Below are positions 1-8,144 of a DNA stretch of 45,546 bases, piece by piece. The notes below the pieces were generated by a model. The model saw only the letters and a program-made list of their open reading frames with translations, was not told where the DNA came from and searched no databases. The DNA is taken from NCBI GenBank assembly GCA_964580185.1, contig CAZOJQ010000022.1, positions 1-45,546 on the forward strand. Direction: 5' to 3'. Source of the DNA: CAYWWY01 sp964580185 (GTDB lineage: Bacteria; Thermotogota; Thermotogae; MWEM01). The position numbers were made by a program, and so were the translations under genes. Each line of letters starts with the position of its first letter. The stretch's first letter is position 1.

Positions 1-815
1 ACTTTTGCTCCGATGATTGTAGTTGCAACACGGGCATTCGATAAAAAAACCAACGCTTTATACAAGATGTTTCCTGCTTCAATATCTGGTGCTAGTATGA
101 TGTCCGCTTTCCCAGCGACTGGACTATCAATCCCTTTATGCCTGGCTGCTTCTTCTGAAACCACATTATCTAGAGCAAATGGTCCGTCGACAACCACGCC
201 CTTGATTTGCCCTCGATCTGCCATTTTTGCAAGCAATGCGGCGTGAATCGTCGCCTCCATTTTTGGGTTCACAACTTCAATGGCTCCTACAACACCCACT
301 TTCGGTTTTTGAATACCAAAGGTTTTGGCCACAGGTATTGCATTGTAAATCATTTCCACTTTTTGCTCAAGTGTAGGTGCGATCACCATCCCTGGATCCG
401 TTAAAATCAAGATTCTTGAAAACCCGGGAATTTCAAATGCGGCAACCATACTCATGGTTCGGCCGGTCCGGAGACCAAAATCTTCTCGAAGGACCATCTT
501 GAGAAGATCCCCAGTTTTGATATTGCCTTTCATCAAAGCGCTTGCCTCTTTTCTGGCAACAAGAGTAACGGCTTTTTCCGCCGATTCTAAAGGGTTATTC
601 GCATGCACGATCCGAAATGATTCTAAATCGATTCCCTGTTTCTGAGCGATTTGTCGGATCTTCGTCTCATTCCCACAAAGAATGGACTGAGCAATTCCCA
701 ATCGATGCGCGTTTTCCAGAGCACTCAATACAACTTCATCTTCAGCCACAGCTACCGCGATGATATTCCTTTTCCCTTTCGCCCGATCCACTAATTGATC
801 CATGATAGAATCCAT
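1..815 (-). CDS. ptb: Phosphate butyryltransferase, 3' end beyond window
   Basis: Partial gene of which about 271 codons are visible; a full PTA/PTB-family protein of this type is about 300 residues, so roughly 30 C-terminal residues lie outside the window. The enzyme exchanges CoA and phosphate between acyl-CoA and acyl-phosphate, feeding the kinase encoded just upstream. The translated strand shows the family's pattern: N-terminal IIAVAVAEDE, then LMKGNIKTGDLL, then VVDGPFALDNVVSEEA followed by SPVAGKADIILAPDIEAGN. Two in-frame ATGs exist (821 and 815). An AGGAGG at 824-829 sits 8 nt from 815 but only 2 nt from 821, so 815 is chosen. The buk stop codon (818-820) lies between the two, so the genes are nearly contiguous and probably co-translated. 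Function is firm; whether butyryl or branched acyl groups are preferred cannot be read. Confidence 0.93.
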   Translation of the reverse strand, partial: MDSIMDQLVDRAKGKRNIIAVAVAEDEVVLSALENAHRLGIAQSILCGNETKIRQIAQKQGIDLESFRIVHANNPLESAEKAVTLVARKEASALMKGNIKTGDLLKMVLREDFGLRTGRTMSMVAAFEIPGFSRILILTDPGMVIAPTLEQKVEMIYNAIPVAKTFGIQKPKVGVVGAIEVVNPKMEATIHAALLAKMADRGQIKGVVVDGPFALDNVVSEEAARHKGIDSPVAGKADIILAPDIEAGNILYKALVFLSNARVATTIIGAK

Positions 816-817
816 GA

Positions 818-1942
818 TCATTCCCTCCTTTGATCAGGATTTGTATCTCTTCTGGCCCAAGACGAAAAATCCATATGCTTGGATTCTTCACTTCCGCTTA
901 GAACCCTATGGGCGCCTCTTGCTAGGGCTTCAAGCTCATACTCTCCTGGAACAACCACTACCAACCCAAATGTCGATATGTACTGCTTTATCATTTCGAT
1001 AAACTCCATGCTTTGGGCCATCCCGCCAGTCAGAATAATCGCGTCCAATTTCCCGTGCAGAACAGCGCACATCCCTCCGATCTCTTTGCCAATTTGATAC
1101 GCCATCGCTTCGATCACTAGCCTGTTCTCGGAAGGCTCTGTTTTTTTGTCCAAAAGAGTCCGTAAATCGTGTGTTCCTGAATAAGCCAATAAGCCGCCCC
1201 GTTTCGTACACTCCGCTTTTATTTCACTCAAATTGGAGGCTTCAGAATAACACCACCGCACTACATCTCCTACAGGAAGCTCACCCGTGCGACTGGGACT
1301 AAAAGGCCCCTCATCGTTGGCATTATTCACATCGATCATCTGGCCCTTTCTTTGAGCGCCGATAGAAATCCCTCCTCCGAGATGAGCGATCACAAAATTG
1401 CAGTTCTGATAGGGCTTTTGAAGCTCTACAGAGACTTTTCGAGCGACCGCTTTCATGTTCAAAGCGTGCAGTAGGCTCTTCCGAGGGATATCCACCATTC
1501 CGGAAACTCTTGCTTCTGGTATAAGTTCATCAACAGAAACCGGGTCAGTTGTAAAACCAGGTTTCCCATAGACCTTCATTAACTCGAAAGCGATTATGGC
1601 CGCGAGATTTGAAGGATGGTCTACGGGAGATGAATGGGTTAAGAAATCAACCATAGCCTGATCGATGAAATAAGTACCGCTTTCTAAAGGGGGCAGAATT
1701 CCGCCTCTTGCCGCGAAAGCTTCAATTTCAGAAAGCGGAATCCGGTTTTCATCCAGAAAGTGGAGTATATCATTCTTCCGAAACTGATACTGATCAATGA
1801 TTCTTGGATATGATCTGCATTGCTCTGAATCATGAATGATTTCTTTTTTCATCGCGCTTGGATAAACGGGGTCTTCCCCAAAATCGTAAAGGGCAACTTT
1901 TGTTGAAGAAGACCCCGGATTAATCGCAAAGACCTTCATCAT
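818..1942 (-). CDS. buk: Butyrate kinase
   Basis: 374-residue acetokinase-superfamily enzyme that turns acyl-phosphate plus ADP into the free acid and ATP in the cytoplasm. The N-terminal phosphate-binding motif AINPGSSSTK, the internal FVIAHLGGGISIGA, the SRTGELPVGDVV segment and the late IILTGGMAQS motif are all present, and the length is normal for Buk. Its first ATG overlaps the upstream aminotransferase stop as TAATG. A second ATG three bases on (1939) has slightly better spacing from the G-rich ribosome-binding site and may be the real start. The order aminotransferase-buk-ptb points to energy conservation from amino-acid-derived acyl-CoA. Branched-chain fatty acid kinase is an equally good name. 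Confidence 0.95.
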   Translation of the reverse strand: MMKVFAINPGSSSTKVALYDFGEDPVYPSAMKKEIIHDSEQCRSYPRIIDQYQFRKNDILHFLDENRIPLSEIEAFAARGGILPPLESGTYFIDQAMVDFLTHSSPVDHPSNLAAIIAFELMKVYGKPGFTTDPVSVDELIPEARVSGMVDIPRKSLLHALNMKAVARKVSVELQKPYQNCNFVIAHLGGGISIGAQRKGQMIDVNNANDEGPFSPSRTGELPVGDVVRWCYSEASNLSEIKAECTKRGGLLAYSGTHDLRTLLDKKTEPSENRLVIEAMAYQIGKEIGGMCAVLHGKLDAIILTGGMAQSMEFIEMIKQYISTFGLVVVVPGEYELEALARGAHRVLSGSEESKHMDFSSWARRDTNPDQRRE

Positions 1943-3198
1943 TAACCCCCCGTCTGACGATTCATATACTCCTCTATTGTGTGAACAAGCCGTTTCGTGC
2001 CTTCATGGATTTCTTCAACCGAAGGCAAACAAAAAGAAAGTCGCATTGAATCAGTCCCTCTTCCGTCAACATAGAATGATAGCCCAGGAATATAGACGAC
2101 TTTATTCTCGATAGCCAAACTCATCATTTTCATTGTATCCATCTTCGGGTCTTCCACAGTTAGCCAGGAGAAAAGCCCACCTTGTGGTCGAGTCCATTTT
2201 AATCCTGGAAGTGTGGATAAATATAGATCGAAAGCTTTCATCATCTCATTTTTCTTGATCCCATAAAGCTTTAATGCAGGTTTGATCATTTCCAAGAAAT
2301 CATATCGCTCCATAAATCGCGCGGTAAGCCTTTGAACTAGAGTTGACCCACATAGATCAGCTGCTTGCTTACCCATAACCAGGCGTCGAATGATTTCGGG
2401 GTTTCCTACGACGATCCCCAAACGCAATCCCGGAGATAACACTTTGCTGAATGTGTTCAATAAAAGAACATTGTCTTGAAGTCCTCTGCGTTCAGCCATT
2501 TCATAGATTGTAGGGATTGGTTCTCCTTCGTATCGCAAAGCGCCATATGGATCATCTTCGCACAAAATTAACTGGAACTCTTCAACAACATCGAGAAGCT
2601 GCTCCCGTTTTTTTCTCGATACAGTAATTCCCGTTGGATTGTCAAAATTACTCACGACGTAGATAAACTTGAACCGCTCCATCTCATCATTGGAAAAACT
2701 CCGCAATCGATCGCGCAAAGAATCGACATTGGGGCCATCCTCTTCCATTTCCATCAGGATGAACTGAGGGGACCGAACCTCAAAAGCGCTTGCGGCCCCT
2801 AAATATACCGGAGCGCACACTGAGCAAATACTGCCCTCATCCAAAAAGGTTCGGGCAATAAGGTCCAAGGCTTGTTGAGAACCCGTTGTCACAAGGATGT
2901 TTTCAGGGGTCAGTCCAAAGACGCCAACCTTTTCTTCCAAATAACGGATGTACTGCTTTCTAAGCTCAATATCCCCTTCCGTGGTTCCATACTGGAGAGA
3001 TACCTTATACTCATCCATGATAACTTCTTTTGCGATCTCTGCCAAGATTTCTCTCGGGAATGTATCCGGATCAGGAACGCCGCCCCCAAAAGAAATGATT
3101 CCTTCGATAAGACTTGTTTTCAGCAGATCTCGAATCATGCTTGCTTTTGTCCTTTTTCCCATTCTCGATAGTTTGGATTCGATTATGTGCATATTCAC
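1942..3198 (-). CDS. PLP-dependent aminotransferase, fold type I (Aro8/LysN-like)
   Basis: 418-residue class I/II aminotransferase. Visible landmarks are an N-terminal ISFGGGVPDPDTFP, the cofactor-proximal TTGSQQALDLIA, NFDNPTG, the EDDPYGALRY segment, and the PLP lysine in NTFSKVLSPGLRLG, with the phosphate-contacting arginine in SMRLSFCLP near the C terminus. This is the pattern of 2-aminoadipate or branched-chain/aromatic aminotransferases of the MocR-related group, here without a DNA-binding domain. The start is a GTG 9 nt from GGAGG; an ATG two codons in is too far from it. It is first in an operon with buk and ptb, so I infer it makes the keto acid that is oxidised to an acyl-CoA and then cashed in by Ptb-Buk. 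The exact substrate is unknown. Confidence 0.9.
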   Translation of the reverse strand: MNMHIIESKLSRMGKRTKASMIRDLLKTSLIEGIISFGGGVPDPDTFPREILAEIAKEVIMDEYKVSLQYGTTEGDIELRKQYIRYLEEKVGVFGLTPENILVTTGSQQALDLIARTFLDEGSICSVCAPVYLGAASAFEVRSPQFILMEMEEDGPNVDSLRDRLRSFSNDEMERFKFIYVVSNFDNPTGITVSRKKREQLLDVVEEFQLILCEDDPYGALRYEGEPIPTIYEMAERRGLQDNVLLLNTFSKVLSPGLRLGIVVGNPEIIRRLVMGKQAADLCGSTLVQRLTARFMERYDFLEMIKPALKLYGIKKNEMMKAFDLYLSTLPGLKWTRPQGGLFSWLTVEDPKMDTMKMMSLAIENKVVYIPGLSFYVDGRGTDSMRLSFCLPSVEEIHEGTKRLVHTIEEYMNRQTGG

Positions 3199-3220
3199 AA
3201 CCGATCACCTCCCACTAGTA

Positions 3221-3253
3221 TTTCGATTCATTTCAATTATAATGGAATCGAAA
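3221..3253 (-). promoter_or_regulatory. Inverted repeat around the -10 of the aminotransferase-buk-ptb promoter
   Basis: A perfect 9-bp inverted repeat, TTTCGATTC at 3221-3229 and GAATCGAAA at 3245-3253, separated by 15 bp. The inner bases ATT/AATG extend it almost to 12 bp with one bulge. The minus-strand TATAAT lies inside it. This geometry suits a dimeric repressor operator; an RNA hairpin is the alternative, although it would straddle the transcription start region. Confidence 0.5.
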
Positions 3254-3263
3254 CAAAATCCAA
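3236..3263 (-). promoter_or_regulatory. Sigma-70-type promoter of the aminotransferase-buk-ptb operon
   Basis: Minus-strand TATAAT (3236-3241) with a weaker TTGGAT (3258-3263) 16 bp upstream. It lies 38 bp before the GTG start. The -10 is perfect and the -35 matches only three positions, which fits a promoter that depends on or is controlled by a factor at the flanking dyad. Confidence 0.55.
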
Positions 3264-3524
3264 GGGTTCCCAGTAAGCGTTCGAAAGAAGGATTTAGCCA
3301 AATTCTGATCAATAGCGAATCTTAGGAAATTTCTCAAATATATTATATTTTATTTTCATATATATGTCATTTTGGATAGATTCAATAATGAGCAAAAGTT
3401 TGCTCTTTCCCAATTGCTGTGAATTTTTTTTCCCTAGTCGCTTGGTCTCCCTTTCTCGGGGAAAACACTCTTTCCGAAAATTGAAAGAAACAAGGGACGA
3501 AGGTTGGGGATTCTGTTTTCCTTA

Positions 3525-3553
3525 TGGATAAAAAAACAAATCCATGGTATGAT
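3525..3553 (+). promoter_or_regulatory. Promoter of the aldo/keto reductase gene, extended -10
   Basis: TGGATA (3525-3530), 17 bp, TATGAT (3548-3553). A TG at 3545-3546 precedes the -10 in the extended arrangement seen at several other promoters in this window. It lies 55 bp before the ATG. Confidence 0.5.
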
Positions 3554-3607
3554 ACAGATAGAAAGAAAACTATACCTGTCAGAAGCACCTGGGAAAGGAG
3601 AATTTTT

Positions 3608-4753
3608 ATGCAATACCGGACTTTTGGAAAGTCGGAAGAGCGCGTTTCAGTTTTGGGTTTTGGATGCATGAGATTACCACTGACCAACCCATCAAAACCT
3701 GAATCCATCGATATCGATCAAGTCCGAAAAATGACCAATTATGCCATTGAACATGGGATCAATTACTTCGATACTGCGTATGGATACCACGAGCAAAGAA
3801 GTGAACCAGTTATGGGCGCAATCTTGGAAGGGCTCCGGCATAAAATCCTTCTTGCTACAAAACTACCCGTCTGGTTTGTCAATGAACAAAATGATATGGA
3901 ACGTTTGTTTCAAGAACAAATGCGTCGATTGAGAACGGATTACTTAGACATGTATCTCCTGCATGCACTCAATGCAAAATCATTCCAATCTATCCAATCT
4001 TTCGACGTCTTTTCCTTCTTGGATCAGAAGAAAACAGAAGGCGCAATTCGGTTCGCGGGTTTTTCTTTTCATGATGAACTACCCGTTTTCAAAGAGATTA
4101 TCGATGCGTATAATTGGGATTTTTGTCAAATTCAGCTGAATTATTTGGATACCAACTACCAAGCGGGAATCGAGGGATTGCATTATGCAGCGGACAAAGG
4201 AGTTGCCGTGATCATAATGGAACCCTTAAAAGGAGGAAAGCTTTCTCTGCCTCCTGATTCAGTCCGAGAAATTTTCCAAACATCCAACAGAGGATGGAGC
4301 CCGACCGAATGGGCTTTTCGATGGCTCGGTAACTTCGCAGACGTTCATCTGATCCTCAGTGGAATGAGTAATCATAATCAACTAGAAGAAAACGTCAAGA
4401 CGTTTGACTCATTGAACCCTCAACAGCTTACGGAGCAGGATATACTGGTCATTAGAAAAGTGGTTGATACGCTTCAATCGATAAAATCGGTTTCGTGCAC
4501 CCGATGTTTGTATTGTATGCCCTGTCCGCATGGTGTTCATATCCCAGATAATTTTGATGTATACAACAGCGCTTTTCTTTTTGACCAAAAACGGGATTCG
4601 CGGATCACCTACCAGAAGTTTATGGCGGAGAAGAAAAGGGCCTCAAGCTGCATCGATTGTGGAGAATGTGTTCCTAAGTGTCCACAGCAATTGCAAATCC
4701 CAGATTTGATGAAAGAAGTACACGAGTTCTTGAGCCAATCGATAGAAGAATAA
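3608..4753 (+). CDS. Aldo/keto reductase with C-terminal 4Fe-4S cysteine motifs
   Basis: 381-residue protein. Residues 1 to about 280 form the (beta/alpha)8 aldo/keto reductase domain: MRLPL near the start, the catalytic Asp-Tyr pair in FDTAYGYHE, Lys in LATKLPVW and His in MYLLHAL. The C terminus adds two cysteine clusters, CTRCLYCMPCP at about residue 297 and CIDCGECVPKCP at about 347, typical of ferredoxin-like Fe-S binding in anaerobic members of the family. It probably reduces a carbonyl compound in the cytoplasm, perhaps exchanging electrons through the Fe-S clusters; the substrate is unknown. The ATG at 3608 is chosen because AAAGGAG lies 7 nt upstream; longer in-frame starts lack a ribosome-binding site and overlap the promoter. 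Confidence 0.92.
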   Translation: MQYRTFGKSEERVSVLGFGCMRLPLTNPSKPESIDIDQVRKMTNYAIEHGINYFDTAYGYHEQRSEPVMGAILEGLRHKILLATKLPVWFVNEQNDMERLFQEQMRRLRTDYLDMYLLHALNAKSFQSIQSFDVFSFLDQKKTEGAIRFAGFSFHDELPVFKEIIDAYNWDFCQIQLNYLDTNYQAGIEGLHYAADKGVAVIIMEPLKGGKLSLPPDSVREIFQTSNRGWSPTEWAFRWLGNFADVHLILSGMSNHNQLEENVKTFDSLNPQQLTEQDILVIRKVVDTLQSIKSVSCTRCLYCMPCPHGVHIPDNFDVYNSAFLFDQKRDSRITYQKFMAEKKRASSCIDCGECVPKCPQQLQIPDLMKEVHEFLSQSIEE

Positions 4754-4784
4754 CCATCATAATGGAGATAATGGAGGGATGCGT

Positions 4785-5918
4785 ATGTTAAAAAAGAACT
4801 ACCTTCTCGCGCCTGGACCCACACCCGTTCCCAATGAAATTTTGCTTGCTGGAGCGCAAGAAACCATTCACCACCGAACACCTCAGTTTATCAAAATCCT
4901 TGAAGAAACAATGACCAACGCTAAGGTTTTGTTTCAGACGAAGCAAGATGTGTATTGCTTGGTTGCATCGGGTACAGGCGCAATGGAAACTGCGGTCGTC
5001 AATCTGGTCTCTGAAGGCGAAAAGGTTATTGTCGCCGACGGGGGGAAGTTCGGAGAACGCTGGAGAAAATTATGCCAAGCCTATGGGGCAAATCTGGTCG
5101 TTATTGATATTGAATGGGGAGACTATTTGCGACCAGAACAACTCGAAAAAACACTGAACGAACATCCGGATGCCAAAGTGGTATTCACAACCCACTCTGA
5201 AACATCTACCGGCACAGTCAACCCAATTGAAGATATTGCGAAGATTACACGAAACACAGATGTGATTTTGGTCACAGACTCTGTGAGCGGTCTTTTGGCA
5301 GAACCTTTGAAAATGGATGATTGGGGAGTCGACGTCGTTGCGACAGGTCTTCAAAAAGGAGTCATGCTCCCTCCAGGTTTGGCCCTTATTTCTTTAAGTG
5401 AAAAAGCATGGAAAAAAGTAGATCAAGCGAATACCAAACGGTTCTATTTCAATTTGAATCAATACAAAAAAGGATATCCAGATTCCCCTTGGACTCCAGG
5501 AGTAAATCAGATCTACCAACTGAAAAAGGCGCTCGAAATGGTTATGGACGAAGGGATTGAAAACGTATGGAACCGGCATCAAATCTTGGCTGATGCAACC
5601 CGGCTTGGAGTTCAAGCATTAGGACTTGAACTTTTATCAAAACGCCCGGGAAACGTAACTACAGCGGTTCTTTCTCCAGTAGATACTGGGAAACTCACAA
5701 AGTTGATGAGAGATGGGTATGGAGTTACCATGGCAGGAGGGCAAGATCACTTGAAAGGGAAGATCTTCCGTATGGCCCATCTGGGATATATGGGAAAGTT
5801 CGACATTATCATTGGATTGTCAGCGATTGAAATGGCTCTGACTGAACTGGGACATTCTATTGAGCTGGGAGCTGGAGTGAAAGCGGCAGAAAAATTCTTT
5901 CTGAAGGGTAGTTGTTGA
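4785..5918 (+). CDS. Class V aminotransferase, alanine-glyoxylate / serine-pyruvate type
   Basis: 377-residue PLP enzyme of the AGXT/SgaA family. It opens with LLAPGPTPVP, the substrate-binding signature of the family. It continues with SGTGAMETAV, with the cofactor-binding HSETSTG and TDSVSG segments, and with the PLP lysine in ATGLQKGVM. The end shows FRMAHLGYMG with its conserved arginine. Two ATGs lie six bases apart; the second (4785) is 6 nt from GGAGGG while the first abuts it, so the second is used. It is followed after 2 bp by phosphoglycerate dehydrogenase. I infer that the pair handles hydroxypyruvate/serine or phosphohydroxypyruvate/phosphoserine, as proposed for the similar pair in Thermotoga. 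It could instead be glyoxylate detoxification. Confidence 0.9.
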   Translation: MLKKNYLLAPGPTPVPNEILLAGAQETIHHRTPQFIKILEETMTNAKVLFQTKQDVYCLVASGTGAMETAVVNLVSEGEKVIVADGGKFGERWRKLCQAYGANLVVIDIEWGDYLRPEQLEKTLNEHPDAKVVFTTHSETSTGTVNPIEDIAKITRNTDVILVTDSVSGLLAEPLKMDDWGVDVVATGLQKGVMLPPGLALISLSEKAWKKVDQANTKRFYFNLNQYKKGYPDSPWTPGVNQIYQLKKALEMVMDEGIENVWNRHQILADATRLGVQALGLELLSKRPGNVTTAVLSPVDTGKLTKLMRDGYGVTMAGGQDHLKGKIFRMAHLGYMGKFDIIIGLSAIEMALTELGHSIELGAGVKAAEKFFLKGSC

Positions 5919-5920
5919 CA

Positions 5921-6859
5921 ATGGACTGGAGAATTCATATCAATGACCCACTAGAAGCCTCTGCTTTAGAAAAAATCCAATTAATTCCGAACTCTCAGGT
6001 CACTTCAGAGCATTGGGAACAAGATAAATTAGTGAAGAGTATGGCAGGCATCCATGTGTTGGTTATTCGCAGCGCAACAAAAGCCACAAGACAAGTCATC
6101 GAAGCGGGAAAAGACTTGCGGATTATCGCGAGAGCAGGAACGGGCCTGGATAACGTTGATATGGAAGCTGCAAATGAGAAGAAAGTCCTCGTGATCAATA
6201 CTCCAGGGGCAAACGCGATTAGCGTAGCAGAATTGGCAATTGGCCTCATGTTATCATTAATCCGTTTGATTCCCAGAGGCACCAGCGGTTTGAAATCAGG
6301 GTTGTGGGAGAAAAAAGCGTTGATGGGGACAGAATTAAATGCCAAAACTGTGGGAGTGATCGGGTTTGGTACCATAGGTGCGGAAGTTGCTAAACGTCTC
6401 ATCAGTTTTGGATGCAAGATTTTGGCATATGACCTTTATCCCAACGACCATGGTTTGGACGTTCAGTTTGTGACTTTGGAAGAGTTGTATCACCAATCCG
6501 ATATCATTACCATTCATGCTCCCAAAATCCCAGAAACCCATCATCTTCTAAATGATTTGGCTTTTTCCCAAATGAAAGACGGTGTCATTGTGATCCATAC
6601 TGCTCGAGGAGGAATCATCGATGATCATGCTCTGTATCAAGCCTTATTATCGGGAAAGATTGCTGGAGCGGCTCTTGATGTGTTCGAAACCGAACCTCCT
6701 GCAGATGAAGTAGGTAAAAAACTCCTTTCGTTAGACCAAGTAATCGGAACCCCACACATAGGAGCATCAGCGAAAGAAGCCCAAAAACGAGTCGGTGTTC
6801 AGATTGTCCAAAGGTTGGTCCAGGCGATTCAAGATTATCCAGCAAGCAAAGACTATTGA
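5921..6859 (+). CDS. serA: D-3-phosphoglycerate dehydrogenase, short form
   Basis: 312-residue NAD-dependent D-2-hydroxyacid dehydrogenase. The substrate loop RAGTGLDNVD, the Rossmann motif GVIGFGTIGAEVA, the catalytic Arg in HTARGG, Glu in DVFETEPP and His in GTPHIGAS are all visible. It ends after the catalytic core and lacks the C-terminal ACT domain of longer SerA proteins, so the serine-feedback site of those forms is absent. In-frame TTG codons lie upstream (5912, 5915) and one could be used, because the ATG at 5921 is 12 nt from the GAAGGG motif; the ATG is preferred by codon. The promoter of rpsO overlaps its last codons. Confidence 0.88.
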   Translation: MDWRIHINDPLEASALEKIQLIPNSQVTSEHWEQDKLVKSMAGIHVLVIRSATKATRQVIEAGKDLRIIARAGTGLDNVDMEAANEKKVLVINTPGANAISVAELAIGLMLSLIRLIPRGTSGLKSGLWEKKALMGTELNAKTVGVIGFGTIGAEVAKRLISFGCKILAYDLYPNDHGLDVQFVTLEELYHQSDIITIHAPKIPETHHLLNDLAFSQMKDGVIVIHTARGGIIDDHALYQALLSGKIAGAALDVFETEPPADEVGKKLLSLDQVIGTPHIGASAKEAQKRVGVQIVQRLVQAIQDYPASKDY

Positions 6860-6884
6860 CAACTTGAAGAACCCGTGGTACAAT
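6856..6884 (+). promoter_or_regulatory. Strong rpsO promoter
   Basis: TTGACA (6856-6861), exactly 17 bp, TACAAT (6879-6884), with an extended -10 TG at 6876-6877. This is the best sigma-70-type promoter in the window and it begins inside the end of serA, so rpsO is transcribed independently of the upstream genes. Confidence 0.85.
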
Positions 6885-6890
6885 TGGCCA

Positions 6891-6953
6891 AACCCTAGGC
6901 TTGGGTCGGTTATGCGCCATAACCCTCGCTAAGCTTAGCGGATTATGGAGGTG
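6891..6953 (+). promoter_or_regulatory. Structured rpsO leader, probable S15 autoregulatory element
   Basis: The leader contains ACCC/GGGT (6892-6895 with 6903-6906), a perfect 7-bp hairpin GGTTATG-CGC-CATAACC (6908-6924) and a 14-bp palindrome (6927-6940). The bases CCATAA (6917-6922) can alternatively pair with TTATGG (6943-6948), whose last bases are the first bases of the Shine-Dalgarno GGAGGTG. Two exclusive folds, one hiding the ribosome-binding site, fit the known habit of S15 of repressing its own mRNA. The pairings are seen in the sequence; S15 binding is inferred. Confidence 0.65.
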
Positions 6954-6957
6954 AATC

Positions 6958-7227
6958 ATGGCACTAGACTACGACGCCAAGGCGCAAATCATTGGTGATT
7001 TTCAACAGACAGAATCGGACACCGGTTCCGTAGAGATTCAAATCGCTTTACTGACTGCGCGGATTCGGCAGCTAACCGAACATCTGAAAGTCCACAGCAA
7101 AGACTATCATTCTCGTCGAGGATTGATGAAGATGGTTGGACGGAGAAGAAAGCTTTTGCGATATCTCAAGGATCGGAAACCTGAAGTGTATAAGGAAATG
7201 CTGGAAAGATTGGGTATTCGACGGTAG
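6958..7227 (+). CDS. rpsO: 30S ribosomal protein S15
   Basis: 89 residues, the normal length. S15 binds the central domain of 16S rRNA early in assembly of the small subunit. The family motifs are present: TGSVEIQIALLT, LTEHLKVHSKDYHSRRGL and VGRRRKLLRYLK. A GGAGGTG ribosome-binding site is 5-6 nt before the ATG. The gene stands alone, with its own promoter and terminator. In many bacteria pnp follows rpsO, but here a convergent gene does. Confidence 0.98.
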   Translation: MALDYDAKAQIIGDFQQTESDTGSVEIQIALLTARIRQLTEHLKVHSKDYHSRRGLMKMVGRRRKLLRYLKDRKPEVYKEMLERLGIRR

Positions 7228-7251
7228 AAGGAAATCTAGTAAGCTTTTAAG

Positions 7252-7279
7252 GCGGGGAGCGGTCTACTCCCCGCTTTTT
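7252..7279 (+). terminator. Intrinsic terminator of rpsO
   Basis: GCGGGGAG (7252-7259) and CTCCCCGC (7267-7274) form an 8-bp GC-rich stem with a 7-nt loop, followed by five T. It lies between rpsO and a convergent gene whose stop is at 7281-7283. The opposite strand has only a short T run, so it may act weakly in that direction too. Confidence 0.92.
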
Positions 7280-7280
7280 G

Positions 7281-8144
7281 TTATTGCGCGGGAATCCAAA
7301 TACTGTACCGAGAGAGAACATCAGTAACCTTCTGCGCAGTCATTTGGACAACTTTCACAGATCCAAAGCTAAAAAAAACCAGATAGGTATTCTCATAATT
7401 TCCTGAGGTGATATCAAATCTCCGACTCAAAGAAATGGTCGTTCCATCCAGCTGAACCTGAGGCTCTTTATAGTAATACAACATTTCTCGCGATAATCCG
7501 GGGAATAGCTGGGTGCTCAATGGGCGTCTTCCTTGATCGTCAATCTGAACCCAAACGGGTCTCGATCCGGTGATCAAGATTCGAAAAAACCCAACCTTGG
7601 AAAAATCTTTGGTATCGGCAGCCAAAAAAATATCTTCAATATCAACGAGTTTTCGTTCCAGTAGGTTGTGCGCATGCAGATATTGATCAAAAATCCCATT
7701 TGGTCCAAGAAAACGGTTATGATCTTGGATCGTATTTTTCAATACACTTGTCTCTTCAACGATTCGATTGGTCAATACATTTTGGGTTCGAGCCAATTCC
7801 TGAGCGAGATTTCGAACCTGGATAAAAGATACCGTTCCAAAGAGCATCGCAATCACTGTGCCTGTTAAAAGGAAAAGAACCAAAAAGCGAGGTGTGTGTT
7901 TCTTTTTTCCTATAGGGGGTTGTTGATGGCTCTCCGTTTTCTCTTGCCGCGATGGCTGTCGTTCGCTTAACAGGGATTGATTCTTTTCATCAGGAATGGG
8001 GATTGGAGGTTTTTGCCGTTCGTCATTTTGATCTGCATGTGAAGAAATGGGTTCTTCTTGCTTTATGATCTCAGTATCCTTCAGAAATTCGTTGTTTTTT
8101 TCGTGCGGGCGTCTTCTGTCGGATTGTCCAGGCATATAGGCCAT
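7281..8144 (-). CDS. Single-pass membrane protein coupled to the sigma factor
   Basis: 287 residues, family not recognised. Residues 1 to about 85 are hydrophilic and rich in Gln, Glu, Pro and Lys, probably disordered and cytoplasmic. Residues 87-107 form one strong transmembrane helix preceded by KKKH. About 110-160 looks helical or coiled, and the remainder is a probable extracytoplasmic domain. The start ATG at 8144 shares a base with the sigma-factor stop (TAATG) and has AAGGGGG upstream; a longer frame to 8165 would lie inside the sigma gene. A soluble N-terminal region, one helix and an outer domain directly after a sigma gene is the layout of many anti-sigma factors, but no anti-sigma domain is recognised by eye, so that role is only inferred. 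Confidence 0.75.
   Translation of the reverse strand: MAYMPGQSDRRRPHEKNNEFLKDTEIIKQEEPISSHADQNDERQKPPIPIPDEKNQSLLSERQPSRQEKTESHQQPPIGKKKHTPRFLVLFLLTGTVIAMLFGTVSFIQVRNLAQELARTQNVLTNRIVEETSVLKNTIQDHNRFLGPNGIFDQYLHAHNLLERKLVDIEDIFLAADTKDFSKVGFFRILITGSRPVWVQIDDQGRRPLSTQLFPGLSREMLYYYKEPQVQLDGTTISLSRRFDITSGNYENTYLVFFSFGSVKVVQMTAQKVTDVLSRYSIWIPAQ

Larger units (their letters stand above)
3199..3607. other. 409-bp divergent intergenic region
   Basis: Between the leftward aminotransferase operon and the rightward aldo/keto reductase. It holds the two promoters and the dyad listed separately, a very AT-rich stretch at about 3320-3375, and a short perfect hairpin (GAGCAAA, 3390-3396; TTTGCTC, 3399-3405) followed by TTT. 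No convincing gene, riboswitch or RNA is recognised; the reading frames here are shadows without ribosome-binding sites. Confidence 0.6.

Noticed and set aside
3382..3708. 108-codon minus-strand frame
   Set aside because: Overlaps the aldo/keto reductase start and promoter and has no ribosome-binding site.
5995..6417. 140-codon minus-strand frame
   Set aside because: Antisense within serA; no start signal and the sense strand encodes a full enzyme.
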